A stretch of 64,000 nt of DNA from Dioctria linearis. Lineage: Eukaryota > Arthropoda > Insecta > Diptera > Asilidae. Under the pieces are notes generated by a model. That model was given only the letters and a program-made list of their open reading frames with translations, did no database searches and was not told where the DNA came from. Both the position numbers and the translations under genes were made by a program. Within the stretch, counting starts at the first letter, position 1, and the number at the start of each line of letters is the position of its first letter. The stretch lies in NCBI GenBank assembly GCA_963930735.1, contig CAWVNZ010001288.1:1-64000 (forward strand), written 5' to 3'. Positions 13,490 through 25,400 of the stretch are shown here, in pieces.

Positions 13490-14060
13490 AAAATTTGCGA
13501 CAGTATAAAATTATTTTTTGAATGATTTACTATAGAAAAGGCAATCCCTGGCGTAATTAAAATTTGCGACACTAAACAATTATTTTTTGCAAAATTTACT
13601 ATAGAAAAGGCAATCCCTGGCGTAATTAAAATTTGCGACAGTAAACAATTATTTTTTGCAAAATTTACTATAGAAAAGGCAATCACTGGCGTAATTAAAA
13701 TTTGCAACAGTAAAAAATTATTTTTTGAATAATTAACTACAGAAAAGGCAATCCCTGGCGTAATTAAAATTTGCGGCAGTATAAAATTATTTTTTGAATA
13801 ATTTACTATAGAAAAGGCAATCCCTGGCGTAATTAAAATTTTCGAAACTAAACAATTATTTTTTGCAAAATTTACTATAGAAAAGGCAATCCCTGGCGTA
13901 ATTAAAATTTGCGACAGTAAACAATTATTTTTTGCAAAATTTACTATAGAAAAGGCAATCATTGGCGTAATTAAAATTTGCAACAGTAAAAAATTATTTT
14001 TTGAATAATTAACTACAGAAAAGGCAATCCCTGGCGTAATTAAAATTTGCGACAGTATAA
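13490..14060. repeat. 4-unit (276 bp) tandem repeat
   Basis: A four-unit set (A, E ending GCAAAA, CAACAG C with AATTAACTACAG, then B) occurs twice. The otherwise unseen AATTAACTACAG is at 13,731 and 14,007, exactly 276 bp apart. The preceding core also differs from consensus in both copies (CACTGG in one, CATTGG in the other), so the copies have begun to diverge. Confidence 0.85.
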
Positions 14061-14460
14061 AATTATTTTTTGAATAATTTACTATAGAAAAGGCAATCCC
14101 TGGCGTAATTAAAATTTGCGACACTAAACAATTATTTTTTGCAAAATTTACTATAGAAAAGGCAATCCCTGGCATAATTAAAATTTGCGACACTAAACAA
14201 TTATTTTTTGCAAAATTTACTATAGAAAAGGCAATCCCTGGCGTAATTAAAATTTGAGACAGTAAAAAATTATTTTTTGAATAATTTACTATAGAAAAGG
14301 CAATCCCTGGCGTAATTAAAATTTGCGACACTAAACAATTATTTTTTGCCAGATTTACTATAGAAAAGGCAATCCCTGGCGTAATTAAAATTTGCGACAC
14401 TAAACAATTATTTTTTGCAAAATTTACTATAGAAAAGGCAATCCCTGGCGTAATTAAAAT

Positions 14461-16250
14461 TTAAGACAGTAAAAAATTATTTTTTGAATAATTTACTATA
14501 GAAAAGGCAATCCCTGGCGTAATTAAAATTTGAGACAGTAAAAAATTATTTTTTGAATAATTTACTATAGAAAAGGCAATCCCTGGCGTAATTAAAATTT
14601 GCGACAGAAAAAAATTAATTTTTGAATAATTTACTATAGAAAAGGCAATCCCTGGCGTAATTAAAATTTGCGACAGTATAAAATTATTTTTTGAATAATT
14701 TACTATAGAAAAGGCAATCCATGGCGTGATTAAAATTTGCGACACTAAAAAATTATTTTTTGAATAATTTACTATAGAAAAGGCAATCCCTGGCTTAATT
14801 AAAATTTGCGACAGTATAAAATTATTTTTTGCAAAATTTACTATAGAAATGGCAATCCCTGGCGTAATTAAAATTTGCGACAGTATAAAATTATTTTTTG
14901 AATAATTTACTATAGAAAAGGCAATCCCTGGCGTAATTAAAATTTGCGACACTAAACAATTATTTTTTGCAAAATTTACTATAGAAAAGGCAATCCCTGG
15001 CGTAATTAAAATTTGCGACACTAGACAATTAATTTTTGAATAATTTACTATAGAAAAGGCAATCCTTGGCGTAATTAAAATTTGCGACAGTAAAAAATTA
15101 TTTTTTGAATAATTTACTATAGAAAAGGCAATCCCTGGCGTAATTAAAATTTGCAACAGTAAAAAATGAATTTTTGAATAATTTACTATAGAAAAGGCAA
15201 TCCCTGGCGTAATTAAAATTTGCGACAGTAAACAATTATTTTTTGCAAAATTTACTATAGAAAAGGCAATCCTTGGCGTAATTAAAATTTGCGACACTAA
15301 ACAATTATTTTTTGCAAAATTTACTATAGAAAAGGCAATCCCTGGCGTAATTAAAATTTGCGACAGTAAAAAATTATTTTTTGAATAATTTACTATAGAA
15401 AAGGCAATCCCTGGCGTAATTAAAATTTGCAACAGTAAAAAATGAATTTTTAAATAATTTACTATAGAAAAGGCAAGCCCTGGCGTAATTGAAATTTGCG
15501 ACAGTAAACAATTATTTTTTGCAAAATTTACTATAGAAAAGGCAATCCCTGGCGTAATTAAAATTTGCGACACTAAACAACTATTTTTTGAATAATTTAC
15601 TATAGAAAAGGCAATCCCTGGCGTAATTAAAATTTGCGACACAAAAAAATTATTTTTTGCAAAATTTACTATAGAAAAGGCAATCCCTGGCGTAATTAAA
15701 ATTTGCGACAGTATAAAATTATTTTTGAATAATTTACTATAGAAAAGGCAATCCCTGGCGTAATTAAAATTTGCGACACTAAACAATTATTTTTTGAATA
15801 ATTTACTATAGAAAAGGCAATCCCTGGCGTAATTAAAATTTGCGACACTAAACAATTATTTTTTGCAAAATTTACTATAGAAAAGGCAATCCCTGGCGTA
15901 ATTAAAATTTGCGACACTAAACAGTTATTTTTTGAATAATTTACTATAGAAAAGGCAATCCCTCGCGTAATTAAAATTTGAGACAGTAAAAAATTATTTT
16001 TTGAATAATTTACTATAGAAAAGGCAATCCCTGGCGTAATTAAAATTTGCGACAGTAAAAAATTATTTTTGAATAATTTACTATAGAAAAGGCAATCCCT
16101 GGCGTAATTAAAATTTGAGACAGTAAAAAATTATTTTTTGAATAATTTACTATAGAAAAGGCAATCCCTGGCGTAATTAAAATTTGAGACAGTAAAAAAT
16201 TATTTTTTGAATAATTTACTATAGAAAAGGCAATCCCTGGCGTAATTAAA
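14461..16250. repeat. Mixed-type satellite block with a 4-unit C-D-E-A module
   Basis: Types C, D, E, A and B follow each other with no long period. A four-unit module (C, CAACAG D, E ending GCAAAA, A ending GCAAAA) occurs in tandem: its D marks at 15,166 and 15,442 are 276 bp apart. The same module returns singly or in pairs further on (D marks near 19,463, 22,223, 22,914, 23,191 and 26,352). Single-T losses occur near 15,723 and 16,067. Confidence 0.8.
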
Positions 16251-17155
16251 ATTTGCGACACTAAACAATTATTTTTTGCAAAATTTACTATAGAAAAGGC
16301 AATCCCTGGCGTAATTAAAATTTGCGACACTGAACAATTATTTTTTGCAAAATTTACTATAGAAAAGGCAATCCCTGGCTTAATTAAAATTTGCGACACT
16401 AAACAATTATTTTTTGCAAAATTTACTATAGAAAAGGCAATCCCTGGCGTAATTAAAATTTGCGACACTAAACAATTATTTTTTGCAAAATTTACTATAG
16501 AAAAGGCAATCCCTGGCGTAATTAAAATTTGCGACACTAAACAATTATTTTTTGGAAAATTTACTATAGAATAGTAAATCCCTGGCGTAATTAAAATTTG
16601 CGACACTAAACAATTATTTTTTGCAAAATTTACTATAGAAAAGGCAATCCCTGGCGTAATTAAAATTTGCGACACTAAACAATTATTTTTTGCAAAATTT
16701 ACTATAGAAAAGGCAATCCCTGGCGTAATTAAAATTTGCGACACTAAACAATTATTTTTTGCAAAATTTACTATAGAAAAGGCAATCCCTGGCGTAATTA
16801 AAATTTGCGACACTAAACAATTATTTTTTGCAAAATTTACTATAGAAAAGGCAATCCCTGGCGTAATTAAAATTTGCGACACTAAACAATTATTTTTTGC
16901 AAAATTTACTATAGAAAAGGCAATCCCTGGCGTAATTAAAATTTGCGACACTAAACAATTATTTTTTGCAAAATTTACTATAGAAAAGTAAATCCCTGGC
17001 GTAATTAAAATTTGCGACACTAAACAATTATTTTTTGCAAAATTTACTATAGAAAAGGCAATCCCTGGCGTAATTAAAATTTGCGACACTAAACAATTAT
17101 TTTTTGCAAAATTTACTATAGAAAAGGCAATCCCTGGCGTAATTAAAATTTGCGA
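16250..17155. repeat. Homogeneous run of about 13 type A units
   Basis: Consecutive units are nearly all CACTAAACAATTA followed by GCAAAA. Only single-base variants separate them, such as GAATAGTAAATCC near 16,569 and GAAAAGTAAATCC near 16,983. A shorter run of about seven such units lies at 20,070-20,530 with the same AGTAAATCC mark at 20,386. Runs like this point to local amplification of one unit. Confidence 0.85.
16626..16694. repeat. Representative type A monomer (69 bp)
   Basis: This unit matches the commonest form. It starts AAATTTACTATAGAAAAGGC, has the G/C-rich patch GGCAATCCCTGGCG at unit positions 18-31, then GTAATTAAAATTTGCGACAC, and ends in an AT-rich linker TAAACAATTA, a six-T run and GCA. 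Positions 2-44 are nearly fixed across the array; positions 45-69 and 1 carry the type-defining changes. AAAATTTGC (positions 37-45) and GCAAAATTT (67-69 into 1-6 of the next unit) are an 8-of-9 inverted repeat around a 21-nt spacer. Units ending GAATAA lose this pairing. Confidence 0.95.
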
Positions 17156-17836
17156 CAGTATAAAATTATTTTTTGCAAAATTTACTATAGAAAAGGCAAT
17201 CCCTGGCGTAATTAAAATTTGCGACACTAAACAATTATTTTTTGCAAAATTTACTATAGAAAAGGCAATCCCTGGCGTAATTAAAATTTGCAACAGTAAA
17301 AAATTATTTTTTGAATAATTTACTATAGAAAAGGCAATCCCTGGCGTAATTAAAATTTGCAACAGTAAAAAATTATTTTTTGAATAATTTACTATAGAAA
17401 AGGCAATCCCTGGCGTAATTAAAATTTGCGACAGTATAAAATTATTTTTTGAATAATTTACTATAGAAAAGGCAATCCCTGGCGTAATTAAAAATTGCGA
17501 CACCAAACAATTATTTTTTGCAAAATTTACTATAGAAAAGGCAATCCCTGGCGTAATTAAAATTTGCGACAGTATAAAATTATTTTTTGAATAATTTACT
17601 ATAGAAAAGGCAATCCCTGGCGTAATTAAAATTTGCGACACTAAACAATTATTTTTTGTAGAATTTACTATAGAAAAGGCAATCCCTGGCGTAATTAAAA
17701 TTTGCGACACTAAACAATTATTTTTTGCAAAATTTACTATAGAAAAGGCAATCCCTGGCGTAATTAAAATTTGCGACACTAAACAATTATTTTTTGCAAA
17801 ATTTACCATAGAAAAGACAATCCCTGGCGTAATTAA
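17040..17836. repeat. 49-unit-offset duplication, copy 1
   Basis: The segment matches 20,443-21,239 at an offset of 3,403 bp, which equals 49 units plus the 22 bp inserted at 17,836 and 18,090. Shared features are the AGTAAATCC unit just upstream (16,983 and 20,386), the B-A-CAACAG C-CAACAG C-B order, the altered GTA ending (GTAGAATTT at 17,658, GTAAAATTTG at 21,061) and ACCATAG near 17,806 and 21,209. Confidence 0.8.
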
Positions 17837-17870
17837 CACACTAACTGTAATTAACACACTAAACAATTAT
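17821..17870. repeat. 80-bp variant unit with internal 18-bp duplication
   Basis: Between CCCTGGC and AAACAATTAT the usual linker has lost about 7 bases, giving GTAATTAACACACTAAAC. An 18-base near-copy of this segment stands before it (GTAATTAACACACTAACT). The net change is +11 bp. The order of events, deletion then short duplication, is inference. Confidence 0.85.
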
Positions 17871-18079
17871 TTTTTGCAAAATTTACTATAGAAAAGGCAA
17901 TCCCTGGCGTAATTAAAATTTGCGACACTAAACAATTATTTTTTGCAAAATTTACTATAGAAAAGGCAATCCCTGGCGTAACTAAAATTTGCGACACTAA
18001 ACAATTATTTTTTGCAAAATTTACTATAGAAGAGGCAATCCCTGGCGTAATTAAAATTTGCGACACTAAACAATTATTT

Positions 18080-18115
18080 TTTGCAAAATTAAAATTAAAT
18101 TTACTATAGAAAAGG
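18080..18115. repeat. 80-bp variant unit with 11-bp insertion in the A/T junction
   Basis: GCAAAATT is followed by an extra AAAATTAAATT before TACTATAG. The insertion is +11 bp and consists of the local AAATT motif, as expected from slippage. It lies only about 250 bp from the other +11 bp unit. Confidence 0.85.
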
Positions 18116-18159
18116 CAATCCCTGGCGTAATTAAAATTTGCGACACTAAACAATTATTT

Positions 18160-19530
18160 TTTGAATAATTTACTATAGAAAAGGCAATCCCTGGCGTAAT
18201 TAAAATTTGCGACAGTATAAAATTATTTTTTGAATAATTTACTATAGAAAAGGCAATCCCTGGCGTAATTAAAATTTGCGACACTAAACAATTATTTTTT
18301 GTAAAATTTACTATAGAAAAGGCAATCCCTGGCGTAATTAAAATTTGCGACACTAAACAATTATTTTTTGCAAAATTTACTATAGAAAAGGCAATCCCTG
18401 GCGTAATTAAAATTTGCGACACTAAACAATTATTTTTTGCAAAATTTACGATAGAAAAGGCTATCCCTGGCGTAATTAAAATTTGCGACACTAAACAAAT
18501 ATTTTTTGCAAAATTTACTATAGAAAAGGCAATACCTGGCGTAATTAAAATTTGCGACAGTATAAAATTATTTTTTTGCAAAATTTACTATAGAAAAGGC
18601 AATCCCTGGCGTAATTAAAATTTGCGACACTAAACAATTATTTTTTGCAAAATTTACTATAGAAAAGGCAATCCCTGGCGTAATTAAAATTTGCGACACT
18701 AAACAATTATTTTTTGCAAAATTTACTATAGAAAAGGCAATCCCTGGCGTAATTAAAATTTGCGACACTAAACAATTATTTTTTGCAAAATTTACTATAG
18801 AAAAGGCAATCCCTGGCGTAACTAAAATTTGCGACACTAAACAATTATTTTTTGCCAAATTTACTATAGAAAAGGCAATCCCTGGCGTAATTAAAATTTG
18901 CGACACTAAACAATTATTTTTTGCAAAATTTACTATAGAAAAGGCAATCCCTGGCGTAATTAAAATTGCGACAGTAAAAAATTATTTTTTGAACAATTTA
19001 CTATAGAAAAGGCAATCCCTGGCGTAATTAAAATTTGCGACACTAAACAATTATTTTTTGAATAATTTACTATAGAAAAGGCAATCCCTGGCGTAATTAA
19101 AATTTGCAACAGTAAAAAATTATTTTTTGAATAATTTACTATAGAAAAGGCAATCCCTGGCGTAATTAAAATTTGCGACAGTATAAAATTATTTTTTGAA
19201 TAATTTACTATAGAAAAGGCAATCCCTGGCGTAATTAAAATTTGCGACACTAAACAATTATTTTTTGCAAAATTTACTATAGAAAAGGCAATCCCTGGCG
19301 TAATTAAAATTTGCGACACTAAACAATTATTTTTTGAATAATTTACTATAGAAAAGGCAATCCCTGGCGTAATTAAAATTTGCGACAGTAAAAAATTATT
19401 TTTTGAATAATTTACTATAGAAAAGGCAATCTCTGGCGTAATTAAAATTTGCAACAGTAAAAAATGAATTTTTGAATAATTTACTATAGAAAAGGCAATC
19501 CCTGGCGTAATTAAAATTTGCGACAGTAAA
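18160..19530. repeat. 40-unit (2,760 bp) duplication, copy 1
   Basis: The segment matches 20,920-22,290 at an offset of exactly 2,760 bp. Shared private marks include a 7-T run near 18,571 and 21,331, CTAAAATTTGCG after GTAA (18,821 and 21,581), a lost T giving TAAAATTGCG at 18,961 and 21,721, and GAACAATTTA at about 18,991 and 21,751. The two indels are shared, so they predate the duplication. The match ends near 19,530, where E and C units differ. Confidence 0.9.
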
Positions 19531-20442
19531 CAATTATTTTTTGCAAAATTTACTATAGAAAAGGCAATCCCTGGCGTAATTAAAATTTGCGACACTAAAC
19601 AATTATTTTTTGCAAAATTTACTATAGAAAAGGCAATCCCTGGCGTAATTAAAATTTGCGACAGTAAAAAAATATTTTTTGAATAATTTACTATAGAAAA
19701 GGCAATCCCTGTCGTAATTAAAATTTGCGACACTAAACAATTATTTTTTGAATAATTTACTATAGAAAAGGCAATCCCTGGCGTAATTAAAATTTGCGAC
19801 ACTAAACAATTATTTTTTGAATAATTTACTATAGAAAAGGCAATCCCTGGCGTAATTAAAATTTGCGACAGTAAAAAATTATTTTTTGAATAATTTACTA
19901 TAGAAAAGGCAATCCCTGGCGTAATTAAAATTTGAGACAGTAAAAAATTATTTTTTGAATAATTTACTATAGAAAAGGCAATCCCTGGCGTAATTAAAAT
20001 TTGAGACAGTAAAAAATTATTTTTTGAATAATTTACTATAGAAAAGGCAATCCCTGGCGTAATTAAAATTTGCGACACTAAACAATTATTTTTTGCAAAA
20101 TTTACTATAGAAAAGGCAATCCCTGCCGTAATTAAAATTTGCGACACTAAACAATTATTTTTTGCAAAATTTACTATAGAAAAGGCAATCCCTGGCGTAA
20201 TTAAAATTTGCGACACTAAACAATTATTTTTTGCAAAATTTACTATAGAAAAGGCAATCCCTGGCGTAATTAAAATTTGCGACACTAAACAATTATTTTT
20301 TGCAAAATTTACTATAGAAAAGGCAATCCCTGGCGTAATTAAAATTTGCGACACTAAACAATTATTTTTTGCAAAATTTACTATAGAAAAGTAAATCCCT
20401 GGCGTAATTAAAATTTGCGACACTAAACAATTATTTTTTGCA

Positions 20443-21239
20443 AAATTTACTATAGAAAAGGCAATCCCTGGCGTAATTAAAATTTGCGACACTAAACAAT
20501 TATTTTTTGCAAAATTTACTATAGAAAAGGCAATCCCTGGCGTAATTAAAATTTGCGACAGTATAAAATTATTTTTTGCAAAATTTACTATAGAAAAGGC
20601 AATCCCTGGCGTAATTAAAATTTGCGACACTAAACAATTATTTTTTGCAAAATTTACTATAGAAAAGGCAATCCCTGGCGTAATTAAAATTTGCAACAGT
20701 AAAAAATTATTTTTTGAATAATTTACAATAGAAAAGGCAATCCCTGGCGTAATTAAAATTTGCAACAGTAAAAAATTATTTTTTGAATAATTTACTATAG
20801 AAAAGGCAATCCCTGGCGTAATTAAAATTTTCGACAGTATAAAATTATTTTTTGAATAATTTACTATAGAAAAGGCAATCCCTGGCGTAATTAAAATTTG
20901 CGACACTAAACAATTATTTTTTGCAAAATTTACTATAGAAAAGGCAATCCCTGGCGTAATTAAAATTTGCGACAGTATAAAATTATTTTTTGAATAATTT
21001 ACTATAGAAAAGGCAATCCCTGGCGTAATTAAAATTTGCGACACTAAACAATTATTTTTTGTAAAATTTGCTATAGAAAAGGCAATCCCTGGCGTAATTA
21101 AAATTTGCGACACTAAACAATTATTTTTTCCAAAATTTACTATAGAAAAGGCAATCCCTGGCGTAATTAAAATTTGCGACACTAAACAATTATTTTTTGC
21201 AAAATTTACCATAGAAAAGGCAATCCCTGGCGTAATTAA
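20443..21239. repeat. 49-unit-offset duplication, copy 2
   Basis: This is the partner of 17,040-17,836, with the same order of unit types. It lacks the +11 bp unit that ends copy 1. It overlaps the second copy of the 2,760-bp duplication, so several rounds of duplication are layered here. Confidence 0.8.
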
Positions 21240-22290
21240 AATTTGCGACACTAAACAATTATTTTTTGCAAAATTTACTATAGAAAAGGCAATCCCTGGC
21301 GTAATTAAAATTTGCGACAGTATAAAATTATTTTTTTGCAAAATTTACTATAGAAAAGGCAATCCCTGGCGTAATTAAAATTTGCGACACTAAACAATTA
21401 TTTTTTGAATAATTTACTATAGAAAAGGCAATCCCTGGCGTAATTAAAATTTGCGACACTAAACAATTATTTTTTGCAAAATTTACTATAGAAAAGGCAA
21501 TCCCTGGCGTAATTAAAATTTGCGACACTAAACAATTATTTTTTGCAAAATTTACTATAGAAAAGGCAATCCTTGGCGTAACTAAAATTTGCGACACTAA
21601 ACAATTATTTTTTGCCAAATTTACTATAGAAAAGGCAATCCCTGGCGTAATTACAATTTGCGACACTAAACAATTATTTTTTGCAAAATTTACTATAGAA
21701 AAGGCAATCCCTGGCGCAATTAAAATTGCGACAGTAAAAAATTATTTTTTGAACAATTTACTATAGAAAAGGCAATCCCTGGCGTAATTAAAATTTGCGA
21801 CACTAAACAATTATTTTTTGAATAATTTACTATATAAAAGGCAATCCCTGGCGTAATTAAAATTTGCAACAGTAAAAAATTATTTTTTGAATAATTTACT
21901 ATAGAAAAGGCAATCCCTGGCGTAATTAAAATTTGCGACAGTATAAAATTATTTTTTGAATAATTTACTATAGAAAAGGCAATCCCTGGCGTAATTAAAA
22001 TTTGCGACACTAAACAATTATTTTTTGCAAAATTTACTATAGAAAAGACAATCCCTGGCGTAATTAAAATTTGCGACACTAAACAATTATTTTTTGAATA
22101 ATTTACTATAGAAAAGGCAATCCCTGGCGTAATTAAAATTTGCGACAGTAAAAAATTATTTTTTGAATAATTTACTATAGAAAAGGCAATCCCTGGCGTA
22201 ATTAAAATTTGCAACAGTAAAAAATGAATTTTTGAATAATTTACTATAGAAAAGGCAATCCCTGGCGTAATTAAAATTTGCGACAGTAAA
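20920..22290. repeat. 40-unit (2,760 bp) duplication, copy 2
   Basis: This is the partner of 18,160-19,530. Single-base differences include AAAAGACAATCC near 22,046 against AAAAGGCAATCC, and CCCTGG against TCTCTGG near 22,191 and 19,431. Confidence 0.9.
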
Positions 22291-22799
22291 AAATTATTTT
22301 TTGAATAATTTACTATAGAAAAGGCAATCCCTGGCGTAATTAAAATTTGCGACAGTATAAAATTATTTTTTGAATAATTTACTATAGAAAAGGCAATCCC
22401 TGGCGTAATTAAAAATTGCGACACCAAACAATTATTTTTTGCAAAATTTACTATAGAAAAGGCAATCCCTGGCGTAATTAAAATTTGCGACAGTATAAAA
22501 TTATTTTTTGAATAATTTACTATAGAAAAGGCAATCCCTGGCGTAATTAAAATTTGCGACACTAAACAATTATTTTTTGTAGAATTTACTATAGAAAAGG
22601 CAATCCCTGGCGTAATTAAAATTTGCGACAGTATAAAATTATTTTTTGAATAATTTACTATAGAAAAGGCAATCCCTGGCGTAATTAAAATTTGCGACAC
22701 TAAACAATTATTTTTTGCAAAATTTACTATAGAAAAGGCAATCCCTGGCGTAATTAAAATTTGCGACACTAAACAATTATTTTTTGAATAATTTACTAT

Positions 22800-25400
22800 A
22801 GAAAAGGTAATCCCTGGCGTAATTAAAATTTGCGACAGTAAAAAATTATTTTATGAATAATTTACTATAGAAAAGGCAATCCCTGGCGTAATTAAAATTT
22901 GCAACAGTAAAAAATGAATTTTTGAATAATTTACTATAGAAAAGGCAATCCCTGGCGTAATTAAAATTTGCGACAGTAAACAATTATTTTTTGCAAAATT
23001 TACTATAGAAAAGGCAAACCCTAGCGTAATTAAATTTGCGACACTAAACAATTATTTTTTGCAAAATTTACTATAGAAAAGGCAATCCCTGGCGTAATTA
23101 AAATTTGCGGACAGTAAAAAATTATTTTTTGAATAATTTACTATAGAAAAGGGCAATCCCTGGCGTAATTAAAATTTGCAACAGTAAAAAATGAATTTCT
23201 GAATAATTTACTATAGAAAAGGCAATCCCTGGCGTAATTAAAATTTGCGACAGTAAACAATTATTTTTTGCAAAATTTACTATAGAAAAGGCAATCCCTG
23301 GCGTAATTAAAATTTGCGACACTAAACAATTATTTTTGCAAAATTTACTATAGAAAAGGCAATACCTAGCGTAATTAAAATTTGCGACACTAAACAATTA
23401 TTTTTTGCAAGATTTACTATAGAAAAGGCAATCCTTGGCGTAATTAAAATTTGCGACACTAAACAATTATTTTTTGAAAAATTTACTATAGAAAAGGCAA
23501 TCCCTGGCGTAATTAAACTTTGCGACACTAAAAAATTATTTTTTGAATAATTTACTATAGAAAAGGCAATCCCTGGCGTAATTAAAATTTGCAACAGTAA
23601 AAAATTATTTTTTGAATAATTTACTATAGAAAAGGCAATCCCTGGCGTAATTAAAATTTGCGACTGTATAAAATTATTTTTTGAATAATTTACTATAGAA
23701 AAGGCAATCCCTGCGTAATTAAAATTTGCGACACTAAACAATTATTTTTTGCAAAATTTACTATAGAAAAGGCAATCCCTGGCGTAATTAAAATTTGCGA
23801 CACTAAACAATTATTTTTTGCCAAATTTACTATAGAAAAGGGCAATCCCCTGGCGTAATTAAAATTTGCGACACCTAAACAATTATTTTTTGCAAAATTT
23901 ACTATAGAAAAGGCAATCCCCTGGCGTAATTAAAATTTGCGACAGTATAAAATTATTTTTTGAATAATTTACTATAGAAAAGGCAATCCTGGCGTAATTA
24001 AAATTTGCGACACTAAACAATTATTTTTTGCAAAATTTACTATAGAAAAGGCAATCCCTGGCGTAATTAAAATTTGCGACACTAAACAATTATTTTTTGC
24101 CAAATTTACTATAGAAAAGCAATCCCTGGCGTAATTAAAATTTGCGACACTAAACAATTATTTTTGCAAAATTTACTATAGAAAAGGCAATCCCTGGCGC
24201 AATTAAAATTTGCGACACTAAAAAATTATTTTTTGAATAATTTACTATAGAAAAGCAATCCCTGGCGTAATTAAAATTTGCGACAGTAAAAAATTATTTT
24301 TTGAATAATTTACTATAGAAAAGGCAATCCCTGGCGTAATTAAAATTTGCAACAGTAAAAAATGAATTTTTGAATAATTTACTATAGAAAAGGCAATCCC
24401 TGGCGTAATTAAAATTTGCAACAGTAACAATTATTTTTTGCAAAATTTACTATAGAAAAGGCAATCCCTGGCGTAATTAAAATTTGCGACACTAAACAAT
24501 TATTTTTTGCAAAATTTACTATAGAAAAGGCAATCCCTGGCGTAATTAAAATTTGCGACACTAAACAAATTTTTTTTTGAATAATTTACTATAGAAAAGG
24601 CAATCCCTGCGTAATTAAATTTGCGACAGTAAATAATTATTTTTGAATAATTTACTATAGAAAAGGCAATCCCTGGCGTAATTAAAATTGCGACACTAAA
24701 CAATTATTTTTTGAATAATTTACTATAGAAAAGCAATCCCTGGCGTAATTAAAATTTGCGACACTAAACAATTATTTTTGAATAATTTACTATAGAAAAG
24801 GCAATCCCTGGCGTAATTAAAATTTGCGACACTAAACAATTATTTTTTGAATAATTTACTATAGAAAAGGCAATCCTTGGCGTAATTAAAATTTGCGACA
24901 GTAAACAATTATTTTTTCAATAATTTACTATAGAAAAGGCAATCCCTGGCGTAATTAAAATTGCGACACTAAGCAATTTTTTTTGAATAATTTACTATAG
25001 AAAAGGCAATCCATGGCGTAATTAAAATTTGCGACACTAAACAATTATTTTTTGCAAAATTTACTATAGAAAAGGCAATCCCTGGCGTAATTAAAATTTG
25101 CGACAGTATAAAATTATTTTTTGCAAAATTTACTATAGAAAAGGCAATCCCTGGCGTAATTAAAATTTGCGACACTAAACATTATTTTTTGCAAAATTCA
25201 CTATAGAAAAGGGCAATCCCCTGGCGTAATTGAAATTGCAACAGTAAAAAATTATTTTTTGAATAATTTACTATAGAAAAGGCAATCCCTGGCGTAATTA
25301 AAATTTGCGACAGTATAAAATTATTTTTTTGCAAATTTAATATAGAAAAGGCAATCCCTGGCGTAATTAAAATTTGCAACAGTAGAAAATTATTTTTTGA
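22800..25400. repeat. 46-unit (about 3.16 kb) duplication, copy 1, indel-rich
   Basis: Substitution marks recur 3,160-3,166 bp downstream (46 units = 3,174, less small deletions). They include GGTAATCC at about 22,806, CTAGCG at 23,021 and 23,366, GAATTTCTG near 23,192, GAAAAATTTAC at 23,476, CCATGG at 25,011 and AGTAGAAAAT at 25,381. Small indels break the 69-bp phase repeatedly, many of them in runs of C, G, A or T. Confidence 0.87.
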
